NCBI RefSeq assembly: GCF_003860405.1 | Contig: NZ_CP034170.1 | Location: 124,001-188,000 of the forward strand | Reading direction: 5' to 3' | Length of the DNA: 64,000 bases | From: Nakamurella antarctica | Lineage (GTDB): Bacteria > Actinomycetota > Actinomycetes > Mycobacteriales > Nakamurellaceae | Shown: piece after piece, positions 50,487-59,658 of the stretch | Position numbering within the stretch: the first letter of the stretch is position 1 | How the letters are laid out: each line of letters opens with the position of its first letter | Notes under the pieces: generated by a model | The model's database searches: none | The model's input: the letters and a program-made list of their open reading frames with translations, nothing else | Told to the model about the DNA's origin: nothing | Made by a program: the position numbers and the translations under genes

Positions 50487-51557
50487 GTGGAGGGTACTCA
50501 CACAGACATCCCAGATACATCCGGATCGGCAAAGCCGCCGCAGTTGTCGGACGTTGCCGCAATTGCGCAGGTCAGCGTCGGGCTTGCCAGCCGGGTACTC
50601 CGCGGTGATTCGACTTTGAGGGCGCGACCGGAAACCCGCGAACGCGTGCTGAACGCCGCAGCTCTGCTCCAGTACACGCCCCACCGCTCGGCCCAGGCGC
50701 TCCGGGGGCAATCGACCGGCACGTTTGGCCTGGTCGTTCACGACATCGGGAACCCTATTTACGCGGAGATCATCAAAGGGGCCCAGGACGCGGCTTCGGC
50801 TGCAGGATTCGGCCTCTTCCTTGCCGATGCGGACGATATTTCTGCGCGTGATGCCGCTTACCAGTCTTTGGTGGCGCCCGGACGCGTGGACGGGTTGCTG
50901 CTGCAAGCGGGTGGTTACGAAAGAGACGAAGCGCTGACCAGCGCGTTAAAGTCGCGCCGCCCGTTGGTGCTGGTCAACTCAACATCCCCGCTGGAAGTGC
51001 CAGCTGTCCACATGGATAACGAAGCAGCTGCCCGACTGGCCGCGGCCCATCTTCTTGATGCGGGGCATCGCGACATCGCGTTCGTGGGTGGCTGGATGGG
51101 CTCGCCAACATCCAGCGCCCGTGTAGCCGGCTTAACGAGCGCGATGCGCGAAGCGGGACTGCCCGCTCCCTTGGAGTTCGATGCGGGTTGGGACATGGCG
51201 GCGGGGCGCCGGGCGATGGCGAACATAGCGGAAAGCGCTGTCCTCCCAACTGCTTTGCTAGTGTCCAATACCTTTGTGGCCGTGGGCGTCCTGACTGAGG
51301 CACGCCTACGAGGCATCGCCATCCCGGGTGATCTGAGCGTGATTGCTTTCCACGATGTGTGGCTGGCGGAAGCTGCCTATCCCGCGCTGACGGTGGTGTC
51401 GACTCCGTTGCGCGAGATGGGGACAATTGCCGTAGATGCATTGGTACGTTTGACCCAGGGTTTTGAGGTGGGTTCCACCTGTGTCACCTCTCCCGGACTA
51501 CACATCGTGCTCCGCTCCAGCACGGGGCCGCCTCGGACGCGGCAGCGGCAGATCTGA
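50487..51557 (+). CDS. LacI-family transcriptional regulator
   Basis: 356 residues. The DNA-binding head LSDVAAIAQVSVGLASRVLR then RPETRERVLNAAALLQYTPH with the hinge helix ALRGQSTGT is complete. The core is a periplasmic-binding-like sensor: GLVVHDIGNPIYAEIIKGAQ, a DNEAAARLAAAHLLDAGHRD segment and SVIAFHDVWLA. GGGGTG precedes the GTG start. Such proteins repress sugar or sugar-acid operons until the ligand binds. The palindrome TGGTACAACGATTTACCA just after the next promoter is its likely operator. Confidence 0.92.
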   Translation: MEGTHTDIPDTSGSAKPPQLSDVAAIAQVSVGLASRVLRGDSTLRARPETRERVLNAAALLQYTPHRSAQALRGQSTGTFGLVVHDIGNPIYAEIIKGAQDAASAAGFGLFLADADDISARDAAYQSLVAPGRVDGLLLQAGGYERDEALTSALKSRRPLVLVNSTSPLEVPAVHMDNEAAARLAAAHLLDAGHRDIAFVGGWMGSPTSSARVAGLTSAMREAGLPAPLEFDAGWDMAAGRRAMANIAESAVLPTALLVSNTFVAVGVLTEARLRGIAIPGDLSVIAFHDVWLAEAAYPALTVVSTPLREMGTIAVDALVRLTQGFEVGSTCVTSPGLHIVLRSSTGPPRTRQRQI

Positions 51558-51576
51558 GAAATTTTCAGGAAAATTC

Positions 51577-51632
51577 TTGACATGGCAATCAATGCTCGTT
51601 ATTTTCTTCAGTAGTGGTACAACGATTTACCA
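51577..51632 (+). promoter_or_regulatory. Promoter with LacI-type operator for the island operon
   Basis: TTGACA (51577-51582), a 17-base spacer and TATTTT (51600-51605) form a strong consensus promoter. TGGTACAACGATTTACCA (51615-51632) follows at the start of transcription: an imperfect palindrome with central CG, as LacI-family proteins prefer. About 200 bases of leader follow before the first gene; I see a CGTCCAACGACGGACG hairpin near 51709 there but no known riboswitch. Confidence 0.75.
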
Positions 51633-51834
51633 AACACCAAGGGTTCCCTGTTGTGCACTACCGGTAGCTCGGGGTGTCGATCTCCAACGGTGAACGGATA
51701 GCGCAAGCGTCCAACGACGGACGTCTTAGTACGTAGGCCCATTGATGTACTTCGCAGGGCAGGCCAATGGCGGACTTCCATAAAAGCACTTCTCGCACCG
51801 CACTTCCCACGGCGTAGGCGAAGAGGGGAACGAT

Positions 51835-53061
51835 ATGACACGGTTACGGATCGCTTATCGCGCCTTTGACGGTTTTCAGCGCGCACTAGAGCGGCAGGCA
51901 AGCACATTCGCCCTGCCCGGTGTCGAGATAGAAGCCGTGGCAATGGATCCCCCATCGTTGTCACTATTGCTGCTTGACTCGGGTGCACTAGCCAGTGACG
52001 GGTGGGATGTGGTCATGGTGCTGACAGATTGGATTCCACAACTCGTGGCGGCGGGCTCCCTGCGTGCGCTGGACTCGTGGCTCGAGAAGGACACCCTCAC
52101 CGACTGGCCAGGAGATTTTCACGACGGCGTGCGCAGATTGGCGGTGGGTCCTGATGGGCGCACCTACGCTTTGCCCTATCACGACGGACCTCAGGCGCTT
52201 GTTTATCGCTGCGACCTCTTCAGCGATCCGGTCGAACAGCGTATGTTCGTCACGCGTTTCGGATACCCCTTGCAGGTGCCCACAACGTGGCGTCAGTTCC
52301 TCGACGTGGCAACGCATTTCACTCGTCCGGAGGAGAACCTAGCGGGCTGTGTGATGGCAGGATTTCCCGACGCGCACAACACGGTCTATGACTTTTTCAT
52401 CCATTTGTGGGGTCACGGCGGTGAGATTCTCGGCACCGACGGCCCGATGTTCGACAGTGACGCCGGGGTCATAGCACTGTCTTGGCTGCGAGATTTGATG
52501 CGATCGGGGTCGACCCAATCTGATCCATTAGACACCGACAGCGTCGCTGCGGGTGAGGTTTTCGCCGCCGGTGGCGCTGCGATGATGTGGAATTGGCTCG
52601 GTTTTGCCGTTACTGCCGAACTCGACGGGTCACCGATCCAGGGGCGGGTGGGAGTTGCTCCGATGCCCGCGGTATCCGATCCGCCCGGCCCCACGTTGAG
52701 TTTGTACTGGACGCTCGCGATCCCCGTGGGCGCCCGCGACCCGGATCTGTCCTGGCAGTTTCTCGAGCACGTTGCGCAGCCGGCGGGCGACAAGATCACT
52801 GCTGAAGCCGGAGCGGTAGCTGTGCGTCTGTCGAGTTGGAACTCATCGGATCTGCACAAGAAATTTGGCGCATACCGGGTGATTGAAAGTGCTCACGACC
52901 ACGCCCGGAACCTGCCAGCGACTCGCTATTACCCGGCCATCAGTGAGGCTTTGAACACTGCCATCGACAACGTCTACCGGCACGACGCCGACCCCGCAGC
53001 CGAACTCGCCATCGCTGCTAACTTGGTGCGGATCGCCATGCAATCGGAGGTCCCCTCATGA
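51835..53061 (+). CDS. Solute-binding-fold protein without export signal (A)
   Basis: 408 residues matching family 1 extracellular solute-binding proteins: WDVVMVLTDWIPQLVAAGSL, RALDSWLEKD, TYALPYHDGPQALVYRCDLF, TTWRQFLDVATHFTR, DFFIHLWGHGGEILG and GVAPMPAVSD. The protein begins directly with the first beta strand (TRLRIAYRAFDGF). There is no signal peptide, lipobox or Tat motif, and no in-frame upstream extension that would give one; GAGGGG lies properly before the ATG. It should therefore stay in the cytoplasm. First gene of the operon; overlaps the next gene by four bases. Confidence 0.82.
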   Translation: MTRLRIAYRAFDGFQRALERQASTFALPGVEIEAVAMDPPSLSLLLLDSGALASDGWDVVMVLTDWIPQLVAAGSLRALDSWLEKDTLTDWPGDFHDGVRRLAVGPDGRTYALPYHDGPQALVYRCDLFSDPVEQRMFVTRFGYPLQVPTTWRQFLDVATHFTRPEENLAGCVMAGFPDAHNTVYDFFIHLWGHGGEILGTDGPMFDSDAGVIALSWLRDLMRSGSTQSDPLDTDSVAAGEVFAAGGAAMMWNWLGFAVTAELDGSPIQGRVGVAPMPAVSDPPGPTLSLYWTLAIPVGARDPDLSWQFLEHVAQPAGDKITAEAGAVAVRLSSWNSSDLHKKFGAYRVIESAHDHARNLPATRYYPAISEALNTAIDNVYRHDADPAAELAIAANLVRIAMQSEVPS

Positions 53062-54164
53062 GCTTCGCCAGCGATCTTGAGAAAGCGGTGGCACCGCCAG
53101 CGTTGTCCGAGCAGGCTCGCCAACTCGGAATCGGCGTCGTAGGTTGCGGGTCGATCGTCAGAGCCGCGCACCTGCCTGCCTACCGGAAAGCCGGATTGAA
53201 CGTGGTGGCGGTAGTGGATCGCGACGAGGCGCGGAGCGCGGGCGTGGCAGAGCAATTCGGCATTGGAAGGACGTACGCCTCGGTGGCGGAAATGCTCGCC
53301 AATCCGGCAATCGCAGTGCTAGACATCGCGGTGGATCCGGAGTCGCAGGCCGATATTGCCGCGGCAGCGATTGCGCGCGGCAAGCACCTGCTGTGCCAAA
53401 AGCCTTTCTCCGAATCCTTCTCCACCGCAACGACACTCGTGGAACGCGCTGAAAGCGCCGGTGTACTTCTGGCCGTAAATCAGCAGATGCGTTGGGAGCA
53501 ACTGGTCCGAGGAATTAAATTCCTCATTGACAACGGTGCACTCGGGACGATCTACGACGTCTTCATCGATATCGATGTCAGAACGGACTTCGCGTCGTGG
53601 CCCTTGATGGCGCCCCGTCCCCGACTCGAGCTGTTCTATCACTCGATTCATCACCTTGATTCGCTGCGTTTTCTGATGGGAGAGTGTGTTGACGTGTCTG
53701 CCTCATTGAGCCGGCATCCGCTTCAAACAATCCCGGGCGAAACCCGCTCGCTGGTTCACCTGCGCTACGCAGAGGGCGCCACGGCCAGTATTCGGACGGA
53801 CCACAACAACTGGTCCGACGACCCGCGTGCCCTGATTCACGTTCGCGGCACCGAGGGATCCATCGATGGCGAGTTGGGGTTGCTCTACGACTACCCGAAC
53901 GGCCGGCCCGATAGGTTGGTCTTGCGACGCAAGGACGGAACCGTCGAGCACCACGAGTTTAGTGGGAGTTGGGTCCCTGACGCGTTTGTCGCCAGTATGT
54001 CCGACCTGCTCGGCGCCATTGATGGCCTGCGAGAGCCATCAGCCAGTGGGCGTGACAATCTCGAGACGCTGCGGTTGGTCCATGCAGCCTATCTCTCGAA
54101 TGAGCGCGGAACCCGCGTCGACTGTGGCGGTTTCACCCCTGACGAAAGCGAGCCACCGGCATGA
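53058..54164 (+). CDS. Gfo/Idh/MocA-family oxidoreductase
   Basis: 368 residues. Rossmann motif GIGVVGCGSIVRAAHLPAYR, then the family EKP-like motif in LLCQKPFSESFSTATTLVER, NQQMRWEQLVRGIKF and the active-site region FYHSIHHLDSLRFLMGECVD. The Lys of the usual EKP is kept (QKP). These enzymes oxidise or reduce sugars, inositols or sugar acids with NAD(P). The ATG overlaps the preceding stop by four bases, and the stop overlaps the CoA-transferase start. It suggests a polyol or sugar-like substrate for the island. Confidence 0.9.
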   Translation: MSFASDLEKAVAPPALSEQARQLGIGVVGCGSIVRAAHLPAYRKAGLNVVAVVDRDEARSAGVAEQFGIGRTYASVAEMLANPAIAVLDIAVDPESQADIAAAAIARGKHLLCQKPFSESFSTATTLVERAESAGVLLAVNQQMRWEQLVRGIKFLIDNGALGTIYDVFIDIDVRTDFASWPLMAPRPRLELFYHSIHHLDSLRFLMGECVDVSASLSRHPLQTIPGETRSLVHLRYAEGATASIRTDHNNWSDDPRALIHVRGTEGSIDGELGLLYDYPNGRPDRLVLRRKDGTVEHHEFSGSWVPDAFVASMSDLLGAIDGLREPSASGRDNLETLRLVHAAYLSNERGTRVDCGGFTPDESEPPA

Positions 54165-55306
54165 GCGCCCAGGTGCGGCCACTGGATGGCCTCGTAGTTT
54201 TAGACCTGAGTCAATTTCTCGCCGGACCCACGGCCGCCGCCAGGCTGGCCGACCTTGGCGCATGCGTAATTAAGGTGGAGCGATACCCCGACGGTGACCC
54301 GTCGCGGGCGATGGTCGTTGCGAAAGACATGGATTCCGGCGGCGATAGCCTCATCTTCCACGCCATCAACCGTGGTAAGACGAGCTTGCTGGTCAACCTG
54401 AAATCGGCAGAAGGGTTGAGCCGAGTCCGGGAGCTCATTTCCACGGCTGATGTGCTGATTGAAAGCTATCGACCAGGCGTCATGGAAAGACTGGGCCTGT
54501 CGGTGGAACAGGTACATGAACTCAACCCGTCGCTGGTCTACGGACGGATTACCGGCTACGGCTCCGAAGGGCCATGGACTGGACGTCCCGGCCAAGACCT
54601 GTTGGTGCAGGCCCTTTCTGGCCTCTGTTGGCTGCAAGGAGTCGACGGCAGCGACCCTACTCCCATCGGATTCTCCATCGTCGACGCCGCGGCCGGTTCA
54701 GCGTTGACACAGGGCATTTTGGCCGCGTTGTTGCGACGAGCACGAGGCTTGTCTGTTGGCGGACTGGTGGAAGTCAGCCTGCTCGAGAGCGCCATCGATC
54801 TCCAGTTCGAAGTGCTGACGTTGCACCTAAATCAGAAGGCACTTGAGCAACCGCCGCGAAGCGCCGTCAACCCGGCGCACCCCTACTTGGCGGCGCCGTA
54901 CGGCATATATCGGTGCTCCGACGGCTGGCTCGCTGTGGCAATGGGAGGGGTGGATGCGCTCGGAAAGTGTTTGGGTGATGCGTATTTGGCGCAGCTGAAC
55001 GATTCAAAAGTGTGGTGGAGCGAGCGCGACACCATCAAAAGGCGGGTCGGTGAAGTGCTTGTTGAATTTCGTGTCCAGGACGCCTTGAACAGGTTGCTCG
55101 AAGCCGGTTTATGGGCGTCGGAAGTCCTCGGCTGGAACGAGCTGGTCCAGCACCCGGGGTTCGAAGCGTTAGATCTGCTTCAGAAATTGGTGCGTGAGGA
55201 CGGCACGAGCGTGACGACCACCCGATGCCCCTACCGCATCGATGGTCAGGTTCTGACCGCGCCACTGCCGGCGCCGGTGCTTGGTTCTGCCGGAACTATC
55301 GATTAG
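54161..55306 (+). CDS. CaiB/BaiF family III CoA-transferase
   Basis: 381 residues. LDGLVVLDLSQFLAGPTAAA, LGACVIKVERYPDGDPSR, NRGKTSLLVNLKSAEG, VLIESYRPGVMERLGL and the catalytic Asp in RPGQDLLVQALSGLCW are all present. The enzyme moves CoA between carboxylic acids through an aspartyl-CoA intermediate. Together with the MaoC hydratase it implies that an acid in this pathway is activated to a CoA thioester. It overlaps the oxidoreductase gene by four bases. Confidence 0.92.
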   Translation: MSAQVRPLDGLVVLDLSQFLAGPTAAARLADLGACVIKVERYPDGDPSRAMVVAKDMDSGGDSLIFHAINRGKTSLLVNLKSAEGLSRVRELISTADVLIESYRPGVMERLGLSVEQVHELNPSLVYGRITGYGSEGPWTGRPGQDLLVQALSGLCWLQGVDGSDPTPIGFSIVDAAAGSALTQGILAALLRRARGLSVGGLVEVSLLESAIDLQFEVLTLHLNQKALEQPPRSAVNPAHPYLAAPYGIYRCSDGWLAVAMGGVDALGKCLGDAYLAQLNDSKVWWSERDTIKRRVGEVLVEFRVQDALNRLLEAGLWASEVLGWNELVQHPGFEALDLLQKLVREDGTSVTTTRCPYRIDGQVLTAPLPAPVLGSAGTID

Positions 55307-55313
55307 GAAACCC

Positions 55314-55766
55314 ATGAACACCGTCAGCCGCTTTTATCAGGATTACGAGATTGGCGCCGAGCGCGCAACTCTCGGCCGTACCATCACCGAGACCGACATC
55401 GTGATTCACGCCGGACAAACGGGGGATTTTTTTCCACACCATATGGACGCCGAGTGGAGTGCGACGCAGGAGTTCGGTGAGCGCATCGCCCACGGCACGC
55501 TGGTGCTTTCTGTCGCGGTCGGCATGACCGCATCGGAGATCAACACCGAGGCATTTAGCTACGGATACGACCGTATCCGCTTCATCCGCGCCGTCCGGAT
55601 CGGGGACACGCTGACCGTGACGGCATCCATCACGGGGCTTCGAGATCACCCGCGACGCCAAGAGCACGGCATTGTCGAAGAGACCGTGACCGCAACAAAC
55701 CAACACGGCGAAGCCGTGTTGTCGCTTGTCCACCTGTACATGGTCAACAAACGAGACCACCAATGA
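55314..55766 (+). CDS. MaoC-family dehydratase/hydratase
   Basis: 150 residues of single hot-dog fold. FYQDYEIGAERATLGRTITE, the active-site region VIHAGQTGDFFPHHMDAEWS with the catalytic Asp and His, and IAHGTLVLSVAVGM are typical of (R)-specific enoyl-CoA hydratases and mesaconyl-CoA hydratase relatives. AGGAAA precedes the ATG at 55314, eight bases after the CoA-transferase stop. It likely adds or removes water on the CoA thioester formed by the neighbouring transferase. Confidence 0.9.
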   Translation: MNTVSRFYQDYEIGAERATLGRTITETDIVIHAGQTGDFFPHHMDAEWSATQEFGERIAHGTLVLSVAVGMTASEINTEAFSYGYDRIRFIRAVRIGDTLTVTASITGLRDHPRRQEHGIVEETVTATNQHGEAVLSLVHLYMVNKRDHQ

Positions 55767-55807
55767 CGGTCGTCCAAGTCCACGTACTTATCCAAAGGAG
55801 AAGGAAC

Positions 55808-56896
55808 ATGAAGTTCAAAACAGCGGCGATTAGCGCGGTCGCGGTCATGACGACATTGGCCGCGTGCTCATCCAGCGATTCCGCGGCCCCTAGCAGCAGT
55901 TCGAGCATGGCCCCGGCGAGCAGTTCCAGCGCGGCGCCGGCGAGCAGCTCTAGCGCCGCCCCGGCAGCAAGTTCGGAAACCTCGGCTCCGGCAGCAAGTT
56001 CGGCCGCCCCAGCTCCCGGCAAGAAGTACACGATCGGCATCTCCAACCAGGGCTTGTCCGTTACCTTTCCCGCCGCCATCGGCAAGGGGATCGCGGACGA
56101 GGCCAAGGCTATGGGGTTCGACGTAGTCGAACTTGACGCACAGTTCAATGCCGACAAGCAGGTCAACGACGTGCAGGACCTCATCTCGCAAAAGGTTGAC
56201 GGCATCCTGCTGATCCCAGTCGATGCTGGACTCTCCACCAGGCTGGTCGACGCAGCGGTCAAGGCCGGAATCCCGATTGCTAGCGTGCACGGTCAGGTCG
56301 GCGCCGACCGCCCCCTCGCCGACGTCTACAAGGGACTGGATTTCCTGTACATCGAGGACGAAGTGGCAGCCGGAGCCACAGCAGGGAAAATCGCAGTGGA
56401 TCAAATGCCAGCGGGCGGCAAGGTGGCAATCATTGAGGGCCAAGCTGGCTTTGCGGAGGTGCAACTGCGTGCCCAAGACTTCAAGACGACTTTAGAGAAG
56501 ACAGGCAAGTTCGAGTTCGTGGCAAACCAACCAGGAGATTGGACCGCCGAGAAGGCCCAGGCGGCTTGCCAGGGGATCCTTGCTGCGCAGCCGGACATCG
56601 CGCTGTTCTATGCCCAGTCGGATGATATGGGCGTTGGCTGCTCGAAGGCAGTGAAGGCCGCCAACAGTGCAGCGAAGGTCATCGGTGTTGGTGGATCCAA
56701 GACCGGAATTGAAGCCGTCGCCAACGGCGACATGCTGGGAACCGTGTGCTACAAGCCATTCTCGTCGGGTCAAGAAGCTGTAAAGCTCTTCGCCAAGGTG
56801 CTCGAGGGCACGTGGACCGAGCCGGGCAAGCTGATCACCTACGACACGCCGGGCATCACCAAGGCAAACGTCGACAGCTGTACCCCGCAGTGGTAG
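55808..56896 (+). CDS. Ribose-type ABC transporter binding lipoprotein
   Basis: 362 residues. Lipobox TLAAC near residue 20, an Ala/Ser-rich linker of repeated PASSSSA units (about 25-75), then a type I periplasmic-binding domain: KYTIGISNQGLSVTFPAAIG, DVVELDAQFNADKQVNDVQD, VDGILLIPVDAGLSTRLVDA and a C-terminal DIALFYAQSDDMGVG. It is related to RbsB/ChvE-type sugar-binding proteins. AAAGGAGAAGG before the ATG at 55808 predicts high expression. It is the genuine exported binding protein of this operon, in contrast to proteins A and B. Confidence 0.92.
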   Translation: MKFKTAAISAVAVMTTLAACSSSDSAAPSSSSSMAPASSSSAAPASSSSAAPAASSETSAPAASSAAPAPGKKYTIGISNQGLSVTFPAAIGKGIADEAKAMGFDVVELDAQFNADKQVNDVQDLISQKVDGILLIPVDAGLSTRLVDAAVKAGIPIASVHGQVGADRPLADVYKGLDFLYIEDEVAAGATAGKIAVDQMPAGGKVAIIEGQAGFAEVQLRAQDFKTTLEKTGKFEFVANQPGDWTAEKAQAACQGILAAQPDIALFYAQSDDMGVGCSKAVKAANSAAKVIGVGGSKTGIEAVANGDMLGTVCYKPFSSGQEAVKLFAKVLEGTWTEPGKLITYDTPGITKANVDSCTPQW

Positions 56897-56903
56897 TCGA
56901 CTG

Positions 56904-58445
56904 ATGGGAAACGACGAGACCGTGCACGAACACCGAGAGTTCGCAGACATACTCGATATGCGCGACGTGCATATGACGTACGCAAGTGGCACCGTTGCGT
57001 TATCGGGTGCGAGCCTTCGTGTTGGAGCGGGCACGGTGCACGGTCTCGTCGGTGCCAACGGCGCCGGAAAATCGACTCTCATCAAAATTTTGTCCGGAGC
57101 GCAAGCGGCCACCTCGGGCTCTATTCAATTCCGCGGGAAAACAGTTTCCTGGCCCAATCCCGCGGCAGCGCAAGCCGCTGGTGTGGCGACGGTTTACCAA
57201 GACACTCCTTTGGTTCCAACCCTGTCGGTCTTGGAGAACGCTTTTCTCGGACGGCGCGGAATGTGGCGCTCGCCTTCCACGCTGCGAAACCAGCTCGGTG
57301 CCCTGTTGGCCCAGATCGGACTCCACATCGATGTCGACACATTGGTGTCGGACCTGTCCATCGGGTCTAGGCAAATGGTGGCTTTGGTTCAAGCACTCGC
57401 CTGCGGCGCGCAACTGATTGTCATGGACGAGCCGACCGCTTCTCTTGCCGAGAGTGAGCGCCAAATGGTATTTGATGCCGTGCGGGAGGTGGCGGCCGCT
57501 GGAAAATCCGTGTTGTACGTTACGCATTTCCTTGATGAAATCTTTGAGCTGACATCGGAGTTGACCGTCATCCGGGATGGCAGGACTGTGTTGGCCGCCC
57601 CAACGGCCTCGGTTTCCGAGGACGAGTTGGTTCAGTCCATTCTCGGCAAGAAGGCTCTGTCCGAGATCTCAAAAAAACACAGCACAGTGGGAGAGACAGC
57701 AGTACTGCAGGTGCGTGGTGTGAGTACGGGGCAAGGCCTGAAGGAAGTTGACCTCACGGTACGTGAAGGCGAAATTCTAGGCATTGCAGGTCTTCTCGGA
57801 AGCGGTCGCTCTGAAGTGTTACATGCTATTTTTGGCGCCGACCCGCGTAGCGCCGGCTCCATCCAATTGGATGGGCGCGAAGTTCCAGCGAACGTCGGCA
57901 AGGCGGTCCATCGGGGCATCGCGCTGGTTCCGGAGGATCGCAAGTCCCAAGGTATTTTCCCTGGGTGGGAGATCTGGCGCACCACCAGCTTGCCTGACTT
58001 GGGCAATCTGTCGTGGAAGTCCCTTGTGTTGCGACCTTCTCACGAGCAACACCGGGCACAACGGGCCATTTCCGACTTGGGCATCCGGGCGGTGGACAGC
58101 GATGTGTGCACCGACGCACTCAGTGGCGGCAATGCCCAGAAAGTGATGTTCGGCAAATGGTTGTACGGGGACGTCCGGCTGCTGCTGCTGGACGAGCCGA
58201 CAGCGGGTGTTGATGTGGGAGCGAAAGCCGATATCTTCTCCCTCATTCGTGGTTTCGCGGCCGCAGGCAACGCCGTCATCATCGTTGCCTCCGAGTTCGA
58301 GGAGCTCCTGCGGATCGCCGACCGCGTGATAGTTGTGCGGCACGGCCGGTGTATTGCGGAGCGAGATGCTGCAGACACCAACGAACACGAATTGCTTGCT
58401 TTGGCCAGCGGGCTCACCACACAGACCGGGAGACAGACACTATGA
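56904..58445 (+). CDS. Ribose-type ABC transporter ATP-binding protein
   Basis: 513 residues with two ATPase halves, as in RbsA/MglA. First half: GANGAGKSTLIKILSGA, signature LSIGSRQMVALVQALA, Walker B LIVMDEPTASLAES. Second half (from about 265): the degenerate Walker A GLLGSGRSEVL normal for this class, LVPEDRKSQG, signature LSGGNAQKVMFGKWL and LLLLDEPTAGVDVG. The ATG at 56904 lies eight bases after the lipoprotein stop, with only a weak binding site. The stop overlaps the permease start by four bases. Confidence 0.93.
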   Translation: MGNDETVHEHREFADILDMRDVHMTYASGTVALSGASLRVGAGTVHGLVGANGAGKSTLIKILSGAQAATSGSIQFRGKTVSWPNPAAAQAAGVATVYQDTPLVPTLSVLENAFLGRRGMWRSPSTLRNQLGALLAQIGLHIDVDTLVSDLSIGSRQMVALVQALACGAQLIVMDEPTASLAESERQMVFDAVREVAAAGKSVLYVTHFLDEIFELTSELTVIRDGRTVLAAPTASVSEDELVQSILGKKALSEISKKHSTVGETAVLQVRGVSTGQGLKEVDLTVREGEILGIAGLLGSGRSEVLHAIFGADPRSAGSIQLDGREVPANVGKAVHRGIALVPEDRKSQGIFPGWEIWRTTSLPDLGNLSWKSLVLRPSHEQHRAQRAISDLGIRAVDSDVCTDALSGGNAQKVMFGKWLYGDVRLLLLDEPTAGVDVGAKADIFSLIRGFAAAGNAVIIVASEFEELLRIADRVIVVRHGRCIAERDAADTNEHELLALASGLTTQTGRQTL

Positions 58446-59653
58446 CGGCGACCAAGGCATGGCTACCTCCCCTGCGCGCGTTGAGTTTGCAACGAGCGGG
58501 TGTGGTGTACGCGCTGGCGCTGTTGGTCGCGGGACTACAGACGTATAGCCTCATCGTCGGACGCGCTCCGTATCTCACCGCTGACAACGTCGCTAATGTT
58601 CTTGAACAAACCAGCTTGGTGGCGATCATGGCGGTCTTCATGACGATCGTGCTCATCACCGGGAACTTCGATTTGTCAGTGGGGGCAACCGCCGCCCTTT
58701 CTGGAGCGGTCGCGCTGAAGGTGCTCGACTCTTTGGGTGCTCCTTTGGCTTTCCTGGTGGCGGTACTAGTGGGGTTAGCTATTGGGCTGCTCAACGGTGT
58801 GCTTGTCCAATTCGTCGGCGTCAATGCTTTTATCGTCACGTTGGGGACCTTGACAGCTGGCCGCGGGGCGTTGCTGCTCCTCACCGATGGCCGGACAGTC
58901 ACCGCTGACAGCGATGCTTTCGTCACGTTGGAGTCCGGTGACTACCAGCTTCCTATCGCGCTCGGCTACGTGAGCGCCGCGGCGCTGGTGGGAGGGGCAG
59001 TATTCCTGTGCCTGCGTCGTACTGCGCGAGGCGATGTGGCTCGACTCGGCGGCCCAGTCATTCCCCTGGCTATATCGGGCGCAGCGCTCCTAGGAGTTGC
59101 CGTATATGCCCCCCGTCTTCTCAGGCTCCCCACCTCGGTGTGGATCATGATCGCGCTGACGGCCATTGTTGGATCCATCCTCCGGTTCACCGTCGTAGGT
59201 CGGCGGGTCTATGCCACCGGCGGCAATGTAGAGGCGGCGCGCCTGGCGGGGATCAACGTCGCGCGTTACCGCGTCGCGGCCTTCATGCTGAACGGGGCAG
59301 CGGCGGCCGTAGTGGGTGTCTTGTACGCCGGGAAACTGGGCGCCATCAACCCGCAGGCGTTGCAAGGAATAGAACTCACCATCCTGGCAGCGGCGATCTT
59401 GGGCGGCACGTCGCTTCTCGGTGGGTTGGGATCGGTGGCGAAGTCCGTCATTGGCGCACTGATTCTCTTTGTGCTGGCGAATGGGTTCAATATTTTGAAC
59501 CTCGGCGCGAACTGGCAGGGCTTGGTGCAAGGCGTGGTGATCGTGGCCGCCGCGACGATCTACACAGCCGCTGGCCGCAAACGCCGGAAAGTGGCTGGTC
59601 CGGCTGTCTCGGAAACGCCTCCCGTTAAGCCGCCCAACCAGATTGCGAGCTAA
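58442..59653 (+). CDS. Ribose-type ABC transporter permease
   Basis: 403 residues with about ten membrane segments. Family motifs: LVAIMAVFMTIVLITGNFDL then SVGATAALSGAV, NGVLVQFVGVNAFIVTLGTL, GRRVYATGGNVEAARLAGIN, and the late ILAAAILGGTSLLGGLGSVA. This is the RbsC/BPD_transp_2 type, working as a homodimer with the twin ATPase. The ATG at 58442 overlaps the ATPase stop. A basic cytoplasmic tail (GRKRRKV) ends it. Confidence 0.92.
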   Translation: MTATKAWLPPLRALSLQRAGVVYALALLVAGLQTYSLIVGRAPYLTADNVANVLEQTSLVAIMAVFMTIVLITGNFDLSVGATAALSGAVALKVLDSLGAPLAFLVAVLVGLAIGLLNGVLVQFVGVNAFIVTLGTLTAGRGALLLLTDGRTVTADSDAFVTLESGDYQLPIALGYVSAAALVGGAVFLCLRRTARGDVARLGGPVIPLAISGAALLGVAVYAPRLLRLPTSVWIMIALTAIVGSILRFTVVGRRVYATGGNVEAARLAGINVARYRVAAFMLNGAAAAVVGVLYAGKLGAINPQALQGIELTILAAAILGGTSLLGGLGSVAKSVIGALILFVLANGFNILNLGANWQGLVQGVVIVAAATIYTAAGRKRRKVAGPAVSETPPVKPPNQIAS

Positions 59654-59658
59654 CCGAG

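Noticed and set aside
51633-51834. Riboswitch in the island operon leader
   Set aside because: Only one small hairpin is visible and no known riboswitch core could be matched by eye.
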